From Eunapius fragilis (taxonomy: Eukaryota > Porifera > Demospongiae > Spongillida > Spongillidae), in contig OY811976.1 of assembly GCA_963681505.1 (NCBI GenBank), positions 3,113,139 through 3,177,138 on the forward strand: a DNA stretch of 64,000 nt, given 5' to 3'. Every line of letters begins with the position of its first letter. Position 1 is the stretch's first letter. This document shows, piece by piece, positions 42,021 to 54,225 of the stretch. A program made the position numbers and the translations under genes. Below the pieces are notes generated by a model that saw only the letters and a list, made by a program, of their open reading frames with translations, made no database searches and was not told the origin of the DNA.

Positions 42021-43960
42021 GGGTCTCACGTAACAATGATAGGCGCGTCAAGATGTTCTTTGTCATGCTGCACATAAACGGGGGAATTGCTGGGAAAATT
42101 AATTTTGTACACCACTTATGACGTCACGCGTGCTCTGCATTCTGATTGTGCGCCTAAAATTAGGCGTGCTCAGAACAACTTTGGTGAAGCATTTTCTAGA
42201 CCCTCGCGTAGCGGTGATGTAATCCATCCGCTGCTGCGTAACATGGGTCTGGGGACGAGACTAGCATTAAATTGCAACAGGTTATGAAACGCCACTGGCA
42301 AGCAATGCTGAGATTTTACCAAAACTGGTAGGAAAACTAGATCCATCGCTACTTCCAGTTGTTCAGGCTTCATAGAACGATAGAAGATTAGCCTTGCTCC
42401 ATAGCCACCGCTGTTATACACTACAGAACACATTCCCAGCTGCCAATTAAACACGTGTGAACATAAAATTTTACCCGCCCGACTTTACGCAGACGCTAAA
42501 GTCGGGCTACGCCCAACTAGTTCGTAAATATTGATTAATGAAAAACGAGATATTTTAATTATTTTTTATATTTCAAAATAATATTTTTTTAAGCGTGGGG
42601 GCGCCTGTATATACACCTGCCCCCCCCCCCCCCCCCTCCCCCCCCCCCCCCGCTTAAGGGTGTGTCGCAGCTCTGTTTTCTACTGGATTAACTATCAGGT
42701 TAGTTTATCTGTGATAGCTTTGGAAACTATGATGACTGCATACATTAGTATATTTCTGCCCGCGTGTACGGCATCCTCCCTCTCAAACCTCCGCCTCTTT
42801 TTCCTCTTCCCTTTGGCCCCCACCCCTCACCCTTCTCCAACAGCTTGGTGGTGCCGACATGCACAGCAAAAATTTTTATTACAATTTCACGAGTGATCTG
42901 TTTTTTCATATCGTACAAAATGATGACAGTTATGGTACATAAATGAAAAACAGATCACTTGGGGAATCAAAATATGATTTGAGTCTTTTTTTTTTTTTTT
43001 TTTTTTGCTGTAATGCGTCAAACAGGTCGGATATGAAATTCGTTCAAGGATTAGCAGAAATGACTCGTCAGCAGTAAGACGCAAAGGTCATTGAGCAAGT
43101 CATCGTACAGCGTGGGCATTGTTATTTCGTTTGAGATACAGTTGGGCGCATATAGTCCGCCAAAACGAATGCCGGGCTATGCCCAACAACTCACCCTTCC
43201 CTTTCTGTAATGCAATGCAAAATTAGGTTATTATTAGCATTGGCTTTTTTTTTTTTTGCCAAAGTCTTCGACTCCGGCTATCAAACATAAATTTATGGCC
43301 TGGAGATGAGAATCTTTACACCACAATACGAATAACATAGACGTATAACTGTTACAGTTTTTATGTCATTTGGGGTTAACGTAAGTTGCTGCAGTTAGGC
43401 CTTACATCATTGTCCTAAGGACTCTCTTACCGGTAGGCATATTGTGTTGGCCATCCATTGTGATGAGGGAGCTCTCACGCAAAATATTGTAAAAAGATAG
43501 CAAAACGAAAAGAGTGCATTCTAATAAGGTTCTAGCTAGGCTCTGGACGCTCGCTGCATGATGGGTGGTTGATAAAAAGTCTGCGAGGGATGTAAGCAAA
43601 GACGCAAGCAGCAAGTGAATTAAGTGAACTTTAATAAGAATCTGGTTAGGAATGTTGGAGTGTGTAGGAGTCTAGCTGTCTCTATGTTGTAGTTGTTGTA
43701 GAGCGTAATAGACCAACCGGTAAAATTTCTGAATGCAGTAGCTACGCCTAGAAGTACCCACGCAGCCCCTATACCAACCTCCCCCATGCATGTATACAAC
43801 TAACTGTGCCTATGTATAAGTGTATGAGTGGGGTGATAATGGTGATGGAGAAAGCCGTTGTATAGAAGATCAGGGGTCCCTGCCTTCAAAAGTAATATAA
43901 CTGGGTGTATTTTTTTCACTCCAGCGTGTTGCCCTTGTCCGCGTAGCTACGTATAGAGAG
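42021..43960. other. Intergenic stretch with small hairpins
   Basis: Holds two short hairpins, CCGACTTTACGCAGACGCTA (from 42478, pairing with TAAAGTCGG) and GTTGGGC...GCCCAAC at 43142-43188, both containing GGGCTANGCCCAAC. There is an interrupted poly-C at 42621-42651. A minus-strand frame at 43402-43614 has no recognised domain. Confidence 0.45.
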
Positions 43961-46900
43961 ATGCAGACTGTAACATTTCTGTTATTGCAAATCATTGCAG
44001 TTGCCTTTGGTAAGCGGCTTTGTATACAATATTTAAATGACCATTATATTTTGTTGTTTTAAAACAGCTCTGCCACAGAATTGTTCCGTGGAAGGGGATG
44101 TTCAGCTAGCATTATTTAATGCCAATGATCCATATGCGGGCGTTGTGGAAATATGCCACAATGGTGTATGGGGTACCATTTGTACAGCCAACAGTCTTAA
44201 TAGCTCCTGGCGTTTGAAAAATGCACATATAGCATGTTGGCAAGCAATGCCCACCTCCTCAGGTGCCCTGAATTCCATCGTTTTTGGCACGTAAGTTTCA
44301 TTGTGTACTATGTATATTATATTAATAATGTCTCCCCTCATTACAGACTACCACAGAGATACCAAGTTCCTCAAAGTGTGCCAATCCACTATCGGGACAT
44401 ATCATGTGATGGAACAGAGAACGAACTTTTAGATTGCTCTGCCTCCAATGATACTACTGGTTGCACACACGACTATGATGCTGCTGTTGTTTGCAGACAA
44501 GGTAAATCAAAATGACATGTAGTTGTAGTAATAAAAACATTCTCGATGAGAAAGTTGGTGGCAAGGCAATAATAATGGTGGTGTAAAAAGGAATGAACAA
44601 GAACATAAGACTTCTACAGAAGCAATGCTTCATAATGTCCGACAAATATGCCAAATTTAGAACAATGCAATGTGTACCATAGTAGGCCATGATAATGAAT
44701 GGCTTGGGCATGCGTGAAAGGACTGTCCTAAATGGGTACACGCCTCTGCTTGCTTGCGCTTGCAGCCAACAAGATAGCTTTACAACTTTAATAATAGACA
44801 TATCGCATCACGAACCATTGAAGAACCAAGAACCACACTGCACTCTCCAGCTTAACCACATGCACACACACAGTCTTGTATATCCTGCAGCAGCATCAGC
44901 ATGACATGCAGGATCGATAAGGAGTCAAGGGCATCCGGCATTTACAAAATGCTAGAAAGGGATTAACCTCACCTATACAAAACACAACAATGTACTTCAA
45001 TTCCTATGTTCTCGTGCATAATCACGGCACATGCATGCGCGTACATGTAGTACACATGACGACAGTGGGAGCCACGATCCTTCACAGAATGACCAATCTT
45101 TGTATGAAGTAATTATAATTCAATTTTTTACGAAATGCACATTGCAAAAATGAACGTATTTCCGGTGGTGGTACTCATGCACTGTAGAACATGGGTGTCA
45201 TGATTTCTCAACAAGTAATCAATTATTGTACATTTCCAACTGTAGCGCCTAAGAGCGGTGATGTGCGGTTGGTTGGCTCCAAAACTGATGGACAAGGAGC
45301 AGTGGAGATGTACACTACAAGCTATGGATGGATGCGTCTGTGTCCTTATGCTTTTGACCTCAGCGGTGTATGCAGTAAACTTGGCTACACGAGCACTGCA
45401 TATCAAACATTTTCGTAAGTTTATTCGGACACCTCCACTAATTTTTATGATTATATGCAAATTTGTGCACGCAACATATAATTGTAGCAATTATCTCAAT
45501 TCAAGAATAGATTATTAAACAGTTAATATTCCTTGGTCATTGGTATTATTCCTTGGTCATTTTGTAATTGCATGGTATAATTGTCTGGTTGACAGACCTC
45601 AGAAATTTGACAGACCTCATAATTTGACAGACCTCATTTGGTAGTACCCAGTGTGGCAATCATATGTCGAGCAGAGAATTTCTGAAAAAAAAAAAAAGAT
45701 TAGCTAGTAGTCCATCCTCCTCCAATCCATGCGCAAAACATGTATCACAGTTTGGAATGCGTTAAATAAAAGATTGTGCATGATATCCGACGAATATGGA
45801 TGGCTATACACATAATTATGCTCGCGAGCACGCTATAAAGCGAATCCCATAAATCCGCTTTATAGCGACTATTAAATCATTAAAAACACGCGACACGTTT
45901 ATACCGAGACTCCTGACCATCGGATCGTTTAACTAGTTGTTGTAATCGAACGAGTAGACGAAAGTGAGAAATTTCGTCGTTAGTTATATGCCATTAAACC
46001 GCTCGGTTGTAGAGAACAAAAGGGTACGTACTGCCGGTCCTCTTACCCAGTCCCGAAATTATTCTCCTCCTCCTTGACCACGCATAACTCGGGATAGGAA
46101 CATTTTAAAGAATGAAATAGCTTCAGGATTGGCAGGAAGAGTGCCTTCTGTGATCGAATAGTCGATGATATTGTAATTGTATTGTTTGATCAAAACGCTA
46201 CTCGTATCATTTACTAAAGGCAGTATCTTGACAAGTTTAGAGATGTCGATACCAAACCAGACAACTACAGGAGCAGTAGCAAATGATTTGCAATCAACTA
46301 CACGGTCAGTGTAAGACGTATAATTAGATATGAGAAAAAAATGTATGAAACAAGTAACTAAAAACATTCTCTATGAGAAAGTTTGTGAGATATAGGATTT
46401 GAAGGCAATAGTGGTGTAAAAAGCAAGGAAACAAGGGTCTTTAATAGTAAGGGAAAATATATTTATCACACAAACATAAGATATGCTAGAAACTGGACTG
46501 TGACATTTTCCCTTCTATTACAAACCCTTTTTTTACACCACCATTGCCTTCAAATCCAATATGTCACCAACTTTCTCATAGAAAATGTTTTTAGTTACTT
46601 GTTGGTAACAATTATTTAAATTTATAATTTTACTTTAAAGACCTAAAGTCTACCTAGGCAGTTGCTGGTGGGCTCCGCCAGCCATTTACGTGTAAAAGGT
46701 AATGGTATTAAAACTGTCAGATTTGCTAATACGAGACCCGGACGTCCAAGATGACTCACTGCCATAGGGGTCTTATTTCAAATTGTCTCATGAAGAAATT
46801 AAAAACATATGAAACAAGTAATAAAAACATTCTCAGTGAGGAAGTTATATAGGATTAGAAGGCAATAGTGGTATAAAAAGGGAGGAAACAAATAAGGGAA

Positions 46901-49900
46901 AATGTAATGGTCTTATATTTCACCCATTTGTAGGACATTACGTTGTTCGTGTGCGAAATATAGGACTGTTACTTATTTGAACCTTGTTTTCCTCTCTTTT
47001 TACACCACTATTGGCTTCCAATCCTTTATGCCACCAACTTTCTCACAGAGAATGTTTTTATTACTTGTCTAGATGTGTGTATTTGTGTAGGAAAGACATA
47101 GTATGGCAAATACCCTCACGTTTAAGCGCAGTTTGCATGGAGTTTATATAACGATATGGTATTCTGTCCATATACTTTTATTAACGTTTTTTCTCGCAGA
47201 ATTTCCAACAATCGCGATTCCCTTGTGAAGCTATCACTCATTACTGTGTGCACAGTGCAGTACCGGTACTACTCATACTACTACGATAGCCCCGATGGTA
47301 AATACAGTTCCTATTATGAAGGCATTGAGTCTTACGACTACTGTGTCACGGAATATACGAGAAATTGTAGTTACGCCACAAATGTATATGCTGGTGTGGT
47401 TTGCAGCAATAGTAAGTGAATTTTTTGAATAAATACAGCATCCTTGCAATGTTATGTATCTATATATGCATACCAATATCAGCTGCTACTGAAGGGTCGG
47501 TCCGCCTGACGGGTGGTTCTGATCCTGCCATTGGAAACGTTGAGATTTTATACAATGGAGTCTGGGGAGCTGTGTGTTCGACGGGATGGAACGACAATGC
47601 AGGACGTGTGGTGTGTGCTCAGCTGGGATATGATCCATATGATGATTATTTGTCCACACGGCCTGGAGGAAGGTTAGTTTGATTCTGAGCTCATATGCTA
47701 ATGCATGGGCATACTGCTCCAATGAATTGACATTGATGTACAGCAAAATTACAATGAAAAAAAAAAAAACTGAAAAGCGTACCATGATTTTTGCAATTTT
47801 AGACGTTCTACATGCAATGACATCTTGCGGCGTAGTTAAACATTGTGTGCGTTACTTTACACCATAATGGTGGGAACGTAATGGAAAGCGGCTTAGGCGG
47901 GTATGTATAACATTGCACAATCATTCACTTCTACCACGTGAATGATCTAAATAGCTATACATGCGCATAAATAAGATGTGAGTTTCAGATTTTTACCTGT
48001 TATTCCATCCGCCTTCAAAGCAGTATGACTTGTTGGATCACATAATTCTTTTTACTTTCATACTTCCAATATTTTACGAGCTTATCCATCATTTTATATT
48101 AATTGATACGTACCACTCGTCGGATTGGGTGGGGCTGGTATTGCTTGATCGAAAAATAAAGTGTTTAACCCTTTGTATGCCAGGTGTGTGTCTATTGTAT
48201 CCGTCGCACTAGCTTGCGCTACGTTAAGTGTCCAGTGAGGATACTCAACATCTAATATGGTACGAACTGCAAGTATGCACTCGGATACAAAAGACAAAGA
48301 CAGCACGAGTGTACACACATATAGCAGGGGCGGATCCAGGATTTCAGAAAAGGGGGGGTTGCTAATTAATATTCATGAAGAGGGGGAGGGGTCTGGGGCG
48401 GAGCCCCAGCCGCCAACGCTTTTTTATTATATCATGCGCACAACACTACATAACGTCATGATACTGCCTTGCCGTTTGTTTGCTCGCAGAGCTGCAGTTG
48501 CATGTATTACGAATTTCAGCCATCTTTACTTCGCAATAATTCTTAATGATAATTATTCATTACGGGTTTGAAAGGGGGGGTTGCAACCCCCCCGACCCCC
48601 CCCCCCCCCCCCCCCTCGATCCGCCTCTGTATACGATGAGGACACACAAAGGGGGCAGCACCATTGTGGCGTAAGCCGGTACGCCCGAGTAGCGGGGCCC
48701 ACATTGCATAATACATACATCACAGTGTCCTTATTGCTCTGAGATGCATGATATTTAACCACATCATGAAGTTATTATCCTGGTGATGTGGAACTCCCAA
48801 TATGCAATTCGCACTATTTAGAACTAATAATCGCGCAGATGGTAACTGATGACATATATACATCTATGCAGTAAATCCACATGTCACCTCTCCTCCATTA
48901 TAAATGTGCAAAACTATTGTGCATGGTCCTTGGTGTGCAGTATTAACAGTTTATGTAGCGCAGTAAGGATTTATAAAGTGATGCAAGTTATTACTAGTTG
49001 TAAGCGCAGTGCCCACACTTCTAACTCCCTAAATCCTCCCTCGTAAAGATGGAGTCCTGATTGATGTACATGGTTACCTCATTAAACAGTTAGTCAAAAC
49101 TCTTTCATACCATATCGTGCAGAAGAATAGTCACACTGCCACAGAATAAATAGCATGCAGAGTTGTGCTAATACTACCCATATTCTGATGCAGTGTCCAT
49201 ATCAAAATGACTTCATTTATATACATTTGAGGGTATTTAAAGCTAATGAACAGGTTGAATGGAGGTGATTCTTTGCCAGGCAGGGTTAAATTGTGGCATC
49301 ACTTAGCAAGTACATGTTTATGTATTAATGATCAGTGTTTTAACTTGCACATGTAATTGACCTTGCAGCTACAGTGGCCAGAACTACGTGATGCCTATTT
49401 GGTTTAACAATGTGAGCAACTGTTCATACCCCACTACCAAGAAGATAACAGAGTGTATGTACACACCTCCTATTGGATATGGGCCTGGATGTAGCAGTGA
49501 TACTGTTGCAACACTGCAATGTAGTAAGTCAGTGGTTATGTTTACCTCAAGGTTATCTTAATTATGTTTAACTATAATGTCAGCTGATAGAAATGCATTG
49601 TTTGGTGAAGTTATCATTTAAAAATAGATGCAGAAATATGCATCTCTGAAAGCAAGAGGCAGGAATTATCTTCACAGTGTTGAATCTGTATTCATGATTA
49701 TTGTGTAATATTTTTGCAGCATATGCATGTATCATTGTGACTATGCTAGTTCAAACCATCTTCTTTATTCATTACAGCTTATGTATTCACCAGTGGAGCC
49801 ATTGCAGGGATTGTTATTGGAGTACTGGTCTTTGTGATTATATTTGCTGTCCTATTCTGTTTAATTTTCTGCTTCTTTTTAAACGGTGGCTGTGTGAGTT

Positions 49901-51298
49901 TAATAATAGTACATATATATATCTTGGCTTGGGGATAATGCTTAAATTTTACATGTTTGGAGTACATTAAATTAGTAGCTTTAAACCAATGCATTGTGTT
50001 AAGCAATGATTTGTGCATTACGTCTTAAACGAACAAACCTCATGTTTATCCAGAGCTGTACATATTCTCACCCTAAAATATAGCGGAATACACATTGCTC
50101 ATGCACACATACATGCACAACACACACCAGGCACACATGTACCAAAGTAGATGTTTAGAGTACGAACTGAAAAATCTGAAGCTTCTGTGGCCTTGTTACA
50201 TAGAATGCCCTCATTATTACTTAGCTGCACTCCTAACCACACCCTTAATGTTTTCAACACCCCTTTAAAATCTACCTTGCTTCACTGCAGTATTAACTTT
50301 GCTGTCATCATCTTTTATCTGCTCAGCTCTCAATGTATTGTCTCCCACTTAGTTAACAATAGTATTATGCAAAGGTGACAGGTGCCATCTTTTCTAGCAC
50401 CAGGTTAGGTACTGATATGTTAGATGGTCTTATAAGTCTAACACCATACTCACACCTACTTGACTCATCCTATGCAGTCACTTAGTAAGCGTGTTGTAGC
50501 CATAAATTCTTTGTCATAGCAATAAATTGGTGACCCAACGAACAAGCAGTTAATAATACCAAGGCCGCATAAAAGATCACTTAAGTACATTTTTCATGAT
50601 GAATTATCATTCATTTGATAATTAAGGAAAGTATCTATTTAAACCCACTACATCAGTGTGGTGTGAATCGACTGAAAGGATGTTCTCATGACTAGAAGAT
50701 AACATGATCGAAGAACTCTGAAGGGGTTTTGGCTCTTACTGTTTCGCAAAAACTACTCCATTTTACAAGGAGGGTTGCAAGGGGTTCGATATACACAGCA
50801 AAATCTTCCATATTCTTTATTATGGTACGGAGGGTACTTGTTCCAAGTAGTGGATAATGGGAAGATTTTAAATATATGACTGATACGCTACACATTTCAA
50901 GTTACATGTACCGAGTTCATAAATGCCTAAAAGAAAATTTTAATTGTTACGTCTGCAATCAAATGTATTATGTTCACTCAATGCTCCTTTCCCTTCACTC
51001 CCTTTAGATATATATGAATTGCAGTCTCTGTAGATGCTTCAAAAGGTCATCATCACCTACTCCGGTCCATAACGTTGTATCCCATATTCCTGAGAGAATG
51101 CCAGATCCAATTTCTGCCATCGTTATTTCTCCACCAACCTCCAAGCCAGTACCTGAAATTCCGATGGCAAATCCCTTCCATGAAAAAGGGAGATTTGAAA
51201 AATGCCCCGCAGTAGCTGAGAAGCAAGAATTTGTGATGAATGATGCACCACCAACATATGATGATGGCACCACGTCATACCGACTGCTATGTGACTAG
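43961..51298 (+). CDS. Type I membrane receptor with three SRCR domains, 9 exons, 519 aa
   Basis: Exons: 43961-44009, 44068-44290, 44347-44501, 45246-45414, 47200-47411, 47483-47672, 49369-49523, 49778-49893, 51008-51298. All are GT-AG and the frame is continuous. Exon 1 encodes a signal peptide (MQTVTFLLLQIIAVAFG). Exons 2-3, 4-5 and 6-7 each encode one SRCR domain, recognisable from blocks such as NGVWGTICTA, NGVWGAVCSTGWNDNAGRVV and AGVVC endings. SRCR domains bind protein or microbial surface ligands. Exon 8 is one membrane span (GIVIGVLVFVIIFAVLFCLI) and exon 9 a tail of about 96 residues that starts cysteine-rich (NCSLCRCFKRS), suited to palmitoylation, and ends with PPTYDD, a PPxY motif of the kind bound by WW-domain proteins. 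The second half of SRCR2 is unusually tyrosine-rich. Introns 3, 4, 6 and 8 carry MITEs or repeats. The gene is complete in the window. The named ortholog is unknown. Confidence 0.9.
44526..44601 (+). mobile_element. Single arm of the ACAAGTAA hairpin MITE (SRCR intron 3)
   Basis: GTAATAAAAACATTCTCGAT and GAGAAAGTTGGTGG, then GGTGGTGTAAAAAGGAA, match the left arm of the complete copies. No inverted partner follows, so only one arm remains. Confidence 0.65.
46059..46345 (-). other. Possible transposon-borne coding fragment (SRCR intron 4)
   Basis: A minus-strand frame reads protein-like (RVVDCKSFATAPVVVWFGID onward) and ends near FFKMFLSRVMRG. About 30 bp at its 3' end, CATTCCTATCCCGAGTTATGC-like, is shared with the composite repeats at 26470 and 57690. 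It lies inside an intron on the opposite strand to the SRCR gene. Function unknown. Confidence 0.3.
46350..46602. mobile_element. Hairpin MITE, ACAAGTAA family (SRCR intron 4)
   Basis: Starts ACAAGTAACTAAAAACATTC and ends with the complement GAAAATGTTTTTAGTTACTTGT. Length 253 bp. Arms pair across most of the element. Confidence 0.8.
46814..47068. mobile_element. Hairpin MITE, ACAAGTAA family (SRCR intron 4, second copy)
   Basis: Starts ACAAGTAATAAAAACATTCT and ends GAATGTTTTTATTACTTGT. Length 255 bp. It ends about 130 bp before SRCR exon 5. Confidence 0.8.
48325..48629. mobile_element. hAT-like MITE (SRCR intron 6)
   Basis: The left tip CAGGGGCGGATCCAGGATTT and right tip TCGATCCGCCTCTG are inverted repeats with CAG/CTG termini, as in many hAT-derived MITEs. 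A G run follows the left tip and a long C run precedes the right tip. I could not see a clean 8-bp target duplication. Confidence 0.7.
50102..50690 (+). repeat. SRCR intron 8 segment duplicated at 54226-54737
   Basis: TGTACCAAAGTAGATG, CCTCATTATTACTTAGCTGC, ACTCCTAACCACACC and GGAATTATCATTCATTTGAT (or close variants) occur in the same order and orientation at 54226-54737. See the separate finding on the deleted last exon. Confidence 0.85.
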
Positions 51299-51344
51299 TA
51301 AAAAGGTTGATGTACAACATATACAATTAAGCTACCTAGAGATA

Positions 51345-51990
51345 GATCTATGTGTGTGCATATATTGGGACAGTTTCCGAGAAAATGATATATCGCTATA
51401 ATTACATATACAAAAGTTATAAAAGTGATTCACATTTGAATTGCAATAACTTTTTATCCGCACATTCCTCAGCTGTACAAATCACATACATTTGCACTGA
51501 TAATGCGCAGGTCACATAAGCATGAATATGATTACAAGTACATTTACTGAGGTACATGTAAACGTCACTAGGCATATTGGACCTCACCCAGAGGCTGCCG
51601 GACTTTGTCATGTGTAGCCCATGTCATTGACCCCTTCCACGAGTCCCACCTGAGGAATGTACAGCCTCACCAGTACCATGCTTCCCTGCTTACAATGCAG
51701 TATCTCGCTTACTCAATACATGCGTGTGCAATGATGACATAGCCATGGTCCTCAGGTGGGAGGGGCCAATGACATGGGCTACGCATCACAAAGTCAGGCA
51801 GCCTTTGGGTGAGGTCCAGAATGTACATGCTTCCCTGGTGAGAATGCAGTATCTCACTTACTCAATGCATGGTGTGTGCAATGATGGCATAGCCATGGTC
51901 CTCAGGTGGGAGGGGCCAATGACATGGGCTACACATGACAAAGACAGACAGCCTTTGGGTGAGGTCCAGAATGTACAGCCTCACCAGTAT
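51345..51990. repeat. SRCR 3' flank repeat with an internal tandem duplication and inverted part
   Basis: 51345-51660 matches 54750-55010 (GGGACAGTTTCCGAGAAA and onward). From about 51690 a unit of roughly 150 bp containing ATGGTCCTCAGGTGGGAGGG is repeated in tandem (51700-51830 and 51835-51985), and parts of it are inverted relative to 51570-51660 (GGACCTCACCCAGAGGCTGC against GCAGCCTTTGGGTGAGGTCC). Confidence 0.8.
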
Positions 51991-51994
51991 ATGC

Positions 51995-53460
51995 CAGTCG
52001 CTCTCTAAGTCGACCAGAACAGCGATACTGCGTAACCCGTAAGGAACTGTTGGAAGTTGTGGAATTTCTGCAGCATTTCCGGCCGTATCTGTTGGGCAGA
52101 GAGTTCACCCTGAGGACCGATCATGGCTCGCTGTCAAGATATGCGAGTAAGAACATGGAGTCGCGAAAGCCGTCTCCTGTTTCAACAATGGAAATCGCTC
52201 TTAATTAGGGAAGGTGTACTGTGGAGAAGAAAACTAGGTGGTAGCGAGAATGAATTGCAGCTGGTACTCCATACTAAATTTCATTCAGCTAGATGTCCTG
52301 CGATGCCTACACGAAGGAGCACTTTCTGCTCATCTCGGTGAAGAGAAAATGCTGGGCAAGTTGAAGGAGCGGTTTTAATTTATTGGCCCAGTTGTGCTGA
52401 TGCAGTGAAGGACTGGTGTGCAACATGCGTTACTTGTTGCACAAGAAAATCAGCTGCCCCAAAGAGGAGAGCAGGTTTGCAGACCATTAGCGCTGGATAT
52501 CCCTTACAGGTTGTGAGTGTGGATATAATGGGTCCGCTACCCGAAACAGATGAGCTAGGGAAGCAAGTATGTACTTATAACAGTCGACTGTTTTACCAGG
52601 TGGGTTGAAGTATGCGGCATCCCCAACCAAGAAGCGACAACGGTGGCTAGGAAGTTGGTAGATGAAATGTTTTGCAGATTTTCGCCTCCTGAACAGCTGC
52701 ATAGTGACCAGGGTAGGCAGTTCGAATTTGAACTTGTGAAGGAAGTGTGCACCCTGCTAGGTGTAAGGAAGACTCGCACGTCACCCTACCATCCGCAAGG
52801 CAACGGGATGGTGGAAAGGTACAATAGAACTCTGCTAGTTATGCTGTCGACCACAGTCGGAAGCCACCCTTCAAGTTGAGAGCATAATATACGCAAGATC
52901 TGTCTGGCCAGACTGGCCTATAATTCCAGCGTCCACTCTTCAACCTGCTACAGTCTCTTCTTCCTCATGTTTGGGCGACAAGCGCAGCTGCCAGTCGACT
53001 TGATGTACGGCACTGGCGAGGTGGCGGAATTTCCAGTCCCCATGTACGTGCAAAGACTGAAGGATGCGCTCCGAGAGGCGTATGCACTTGTGAGAAACAA
53101 GTGCGCCACAGAACACAGACGGCAAAAGGGAATATACGACGAGAAAATTAATGGAAATCCCTTCAATAGTGGAGACCTTGTATGGTTATACATTCCCCAG
53201 CAGTCCCCAGGGTCAGTCCCGCGGAAACTTCACCGACCGTGGAAAGGGCCGTTCAAAGTGGAGGAGCGAATAGGTCCAGACAGCACCTATAAAATCAAAG
53301 GATTACGAAGTAAAAAATACCAGAGTAGTGCACTTTGACAGATTGAAACCATGCCCGCCCGATTTTAGGAATGAGGAGAGAGAAGACACACGACGAGATA
53401 TTGCTGTTCGACCAGCGGATGCACCTTTGGAGAAACGTAGGGAGGACATACAGCTGCTAG
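51995..53460 (+). mobile_element. Ty3/Gypsy pol remnant (RNase H end and integrase)
   Basis: In order: RNase H end near 52000-52137 (SRPEQRYCVTRKELL, REFTLRTDHGSLS); H2C2 zinc segment near 52326-52445 (LGEEKMLGKLKERF, DWCATCVTCC); integrase core with the first Asp in VDIMGPLPE near 52517, the second Asp in HSDQGRQFEFEL near 52700 and the Glu in GNGMVERYNRTLL near 52800; C-terminal integrase region 52967-53337 (MFGRQAQLPVDLMYG, GDLVWLYIPQ, RPWKGPFKVEERIG). Reverse transcriptase, gag and LTRs were not found. Stops and frameshifts occur between the blocks (for example after the RNase H part, near 52370, 52570-52610 and 52878), so the element is dead. It lies between the SRCR 3' end and the duplicated SRCR segment. 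Confidence 0.9.
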
Positions 53461-53467
53461 AGGAAAA

Positions 53468-53501
<34 letters not shown>

Positions 53502-54120
53502 ACCTTGTCTAGAGGAAGTCCAACCAATGCATGAACCCGGTGTGGTAGCTCCGGAGTGCGCACCTATCCCTTTGGGGATGCCAGCGCAACCGATGTTAGG
53601 GGGTGGTTCCTGATCATGAGCCCGCGCCAGTACGGTTGGGAATGCCGGGACCAGAAGCACCAAACATCGGTATCCATCTCGGGAACGAAGACCGACTGAA
53701 TTCTACCAAGGACACTTAATTATTACATGGACTGGAAACCACCGCGTAACGAAATACAATTGTCGCAATCCTCGTTGCGCCTCGTTCCCAACCTTTTCAG
53801 ACAAAAAAAGGCTTTTGTGAAGTTGTCTTAGCTTTGGAGTGGCTTACAGTTACAGAAAGCTGTTCTTTTGTTGAGGTAAACCCGTTTTAAGTCTTAAAGA
53901 TTACGTTAACATACGGGTCTTAGCTTCTACGTGCATATTTGCCTCGCTACGCTACTTTGGTTAGGCTCCTGGACACACCGATGAGTAGACATTTGTTATG
54001 AAAGGTGTTTCCAGTGCTTAATGGTATGATACAAGTCCTATATGTTAGTTTGTATTGAAAAGGATGTTTCTTAAAGTAAGGGCAAACGATTTTAATCGAA
54101 CGATGCGCATGTTTTGTTGT
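53461..54120. other. Non-coding stretch with a 32-base poly-C
   Basis: Poly-C at about 53469-53500 lies just past the Gypsy integrase frame and looks like an expansion in its 3' region. No gene in the remainder. Confidence 0.5.
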
Positions 54121-54222
54121 CACCACACCACCACCACCACCACCACCACCACCACACCACCACCACCACCACCACCACCACCACCACCACCACCACCACC
54201 ACCACCACCACCACCACCACCA
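54121..54222. repeat. (CAC)n trinucleotide repeat
   Basis: About 100 bp of nearly pure CAC with two small interruptions (ACACCACC). It ends where the duplicated SRCR-intron segment begins. Confidence 0.95.
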
Positions 54223-54225
54223 TAC

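Noticed and set aside
49720-49777. Alternative acceptor for SRCR exon 8
   Set aside because: TTTTTGCAG before CATATGC could serve as an acceptor, but the downstream acceptor at 49778 gives an in-phase transmembrane exon; no evidence favours the earlier site.
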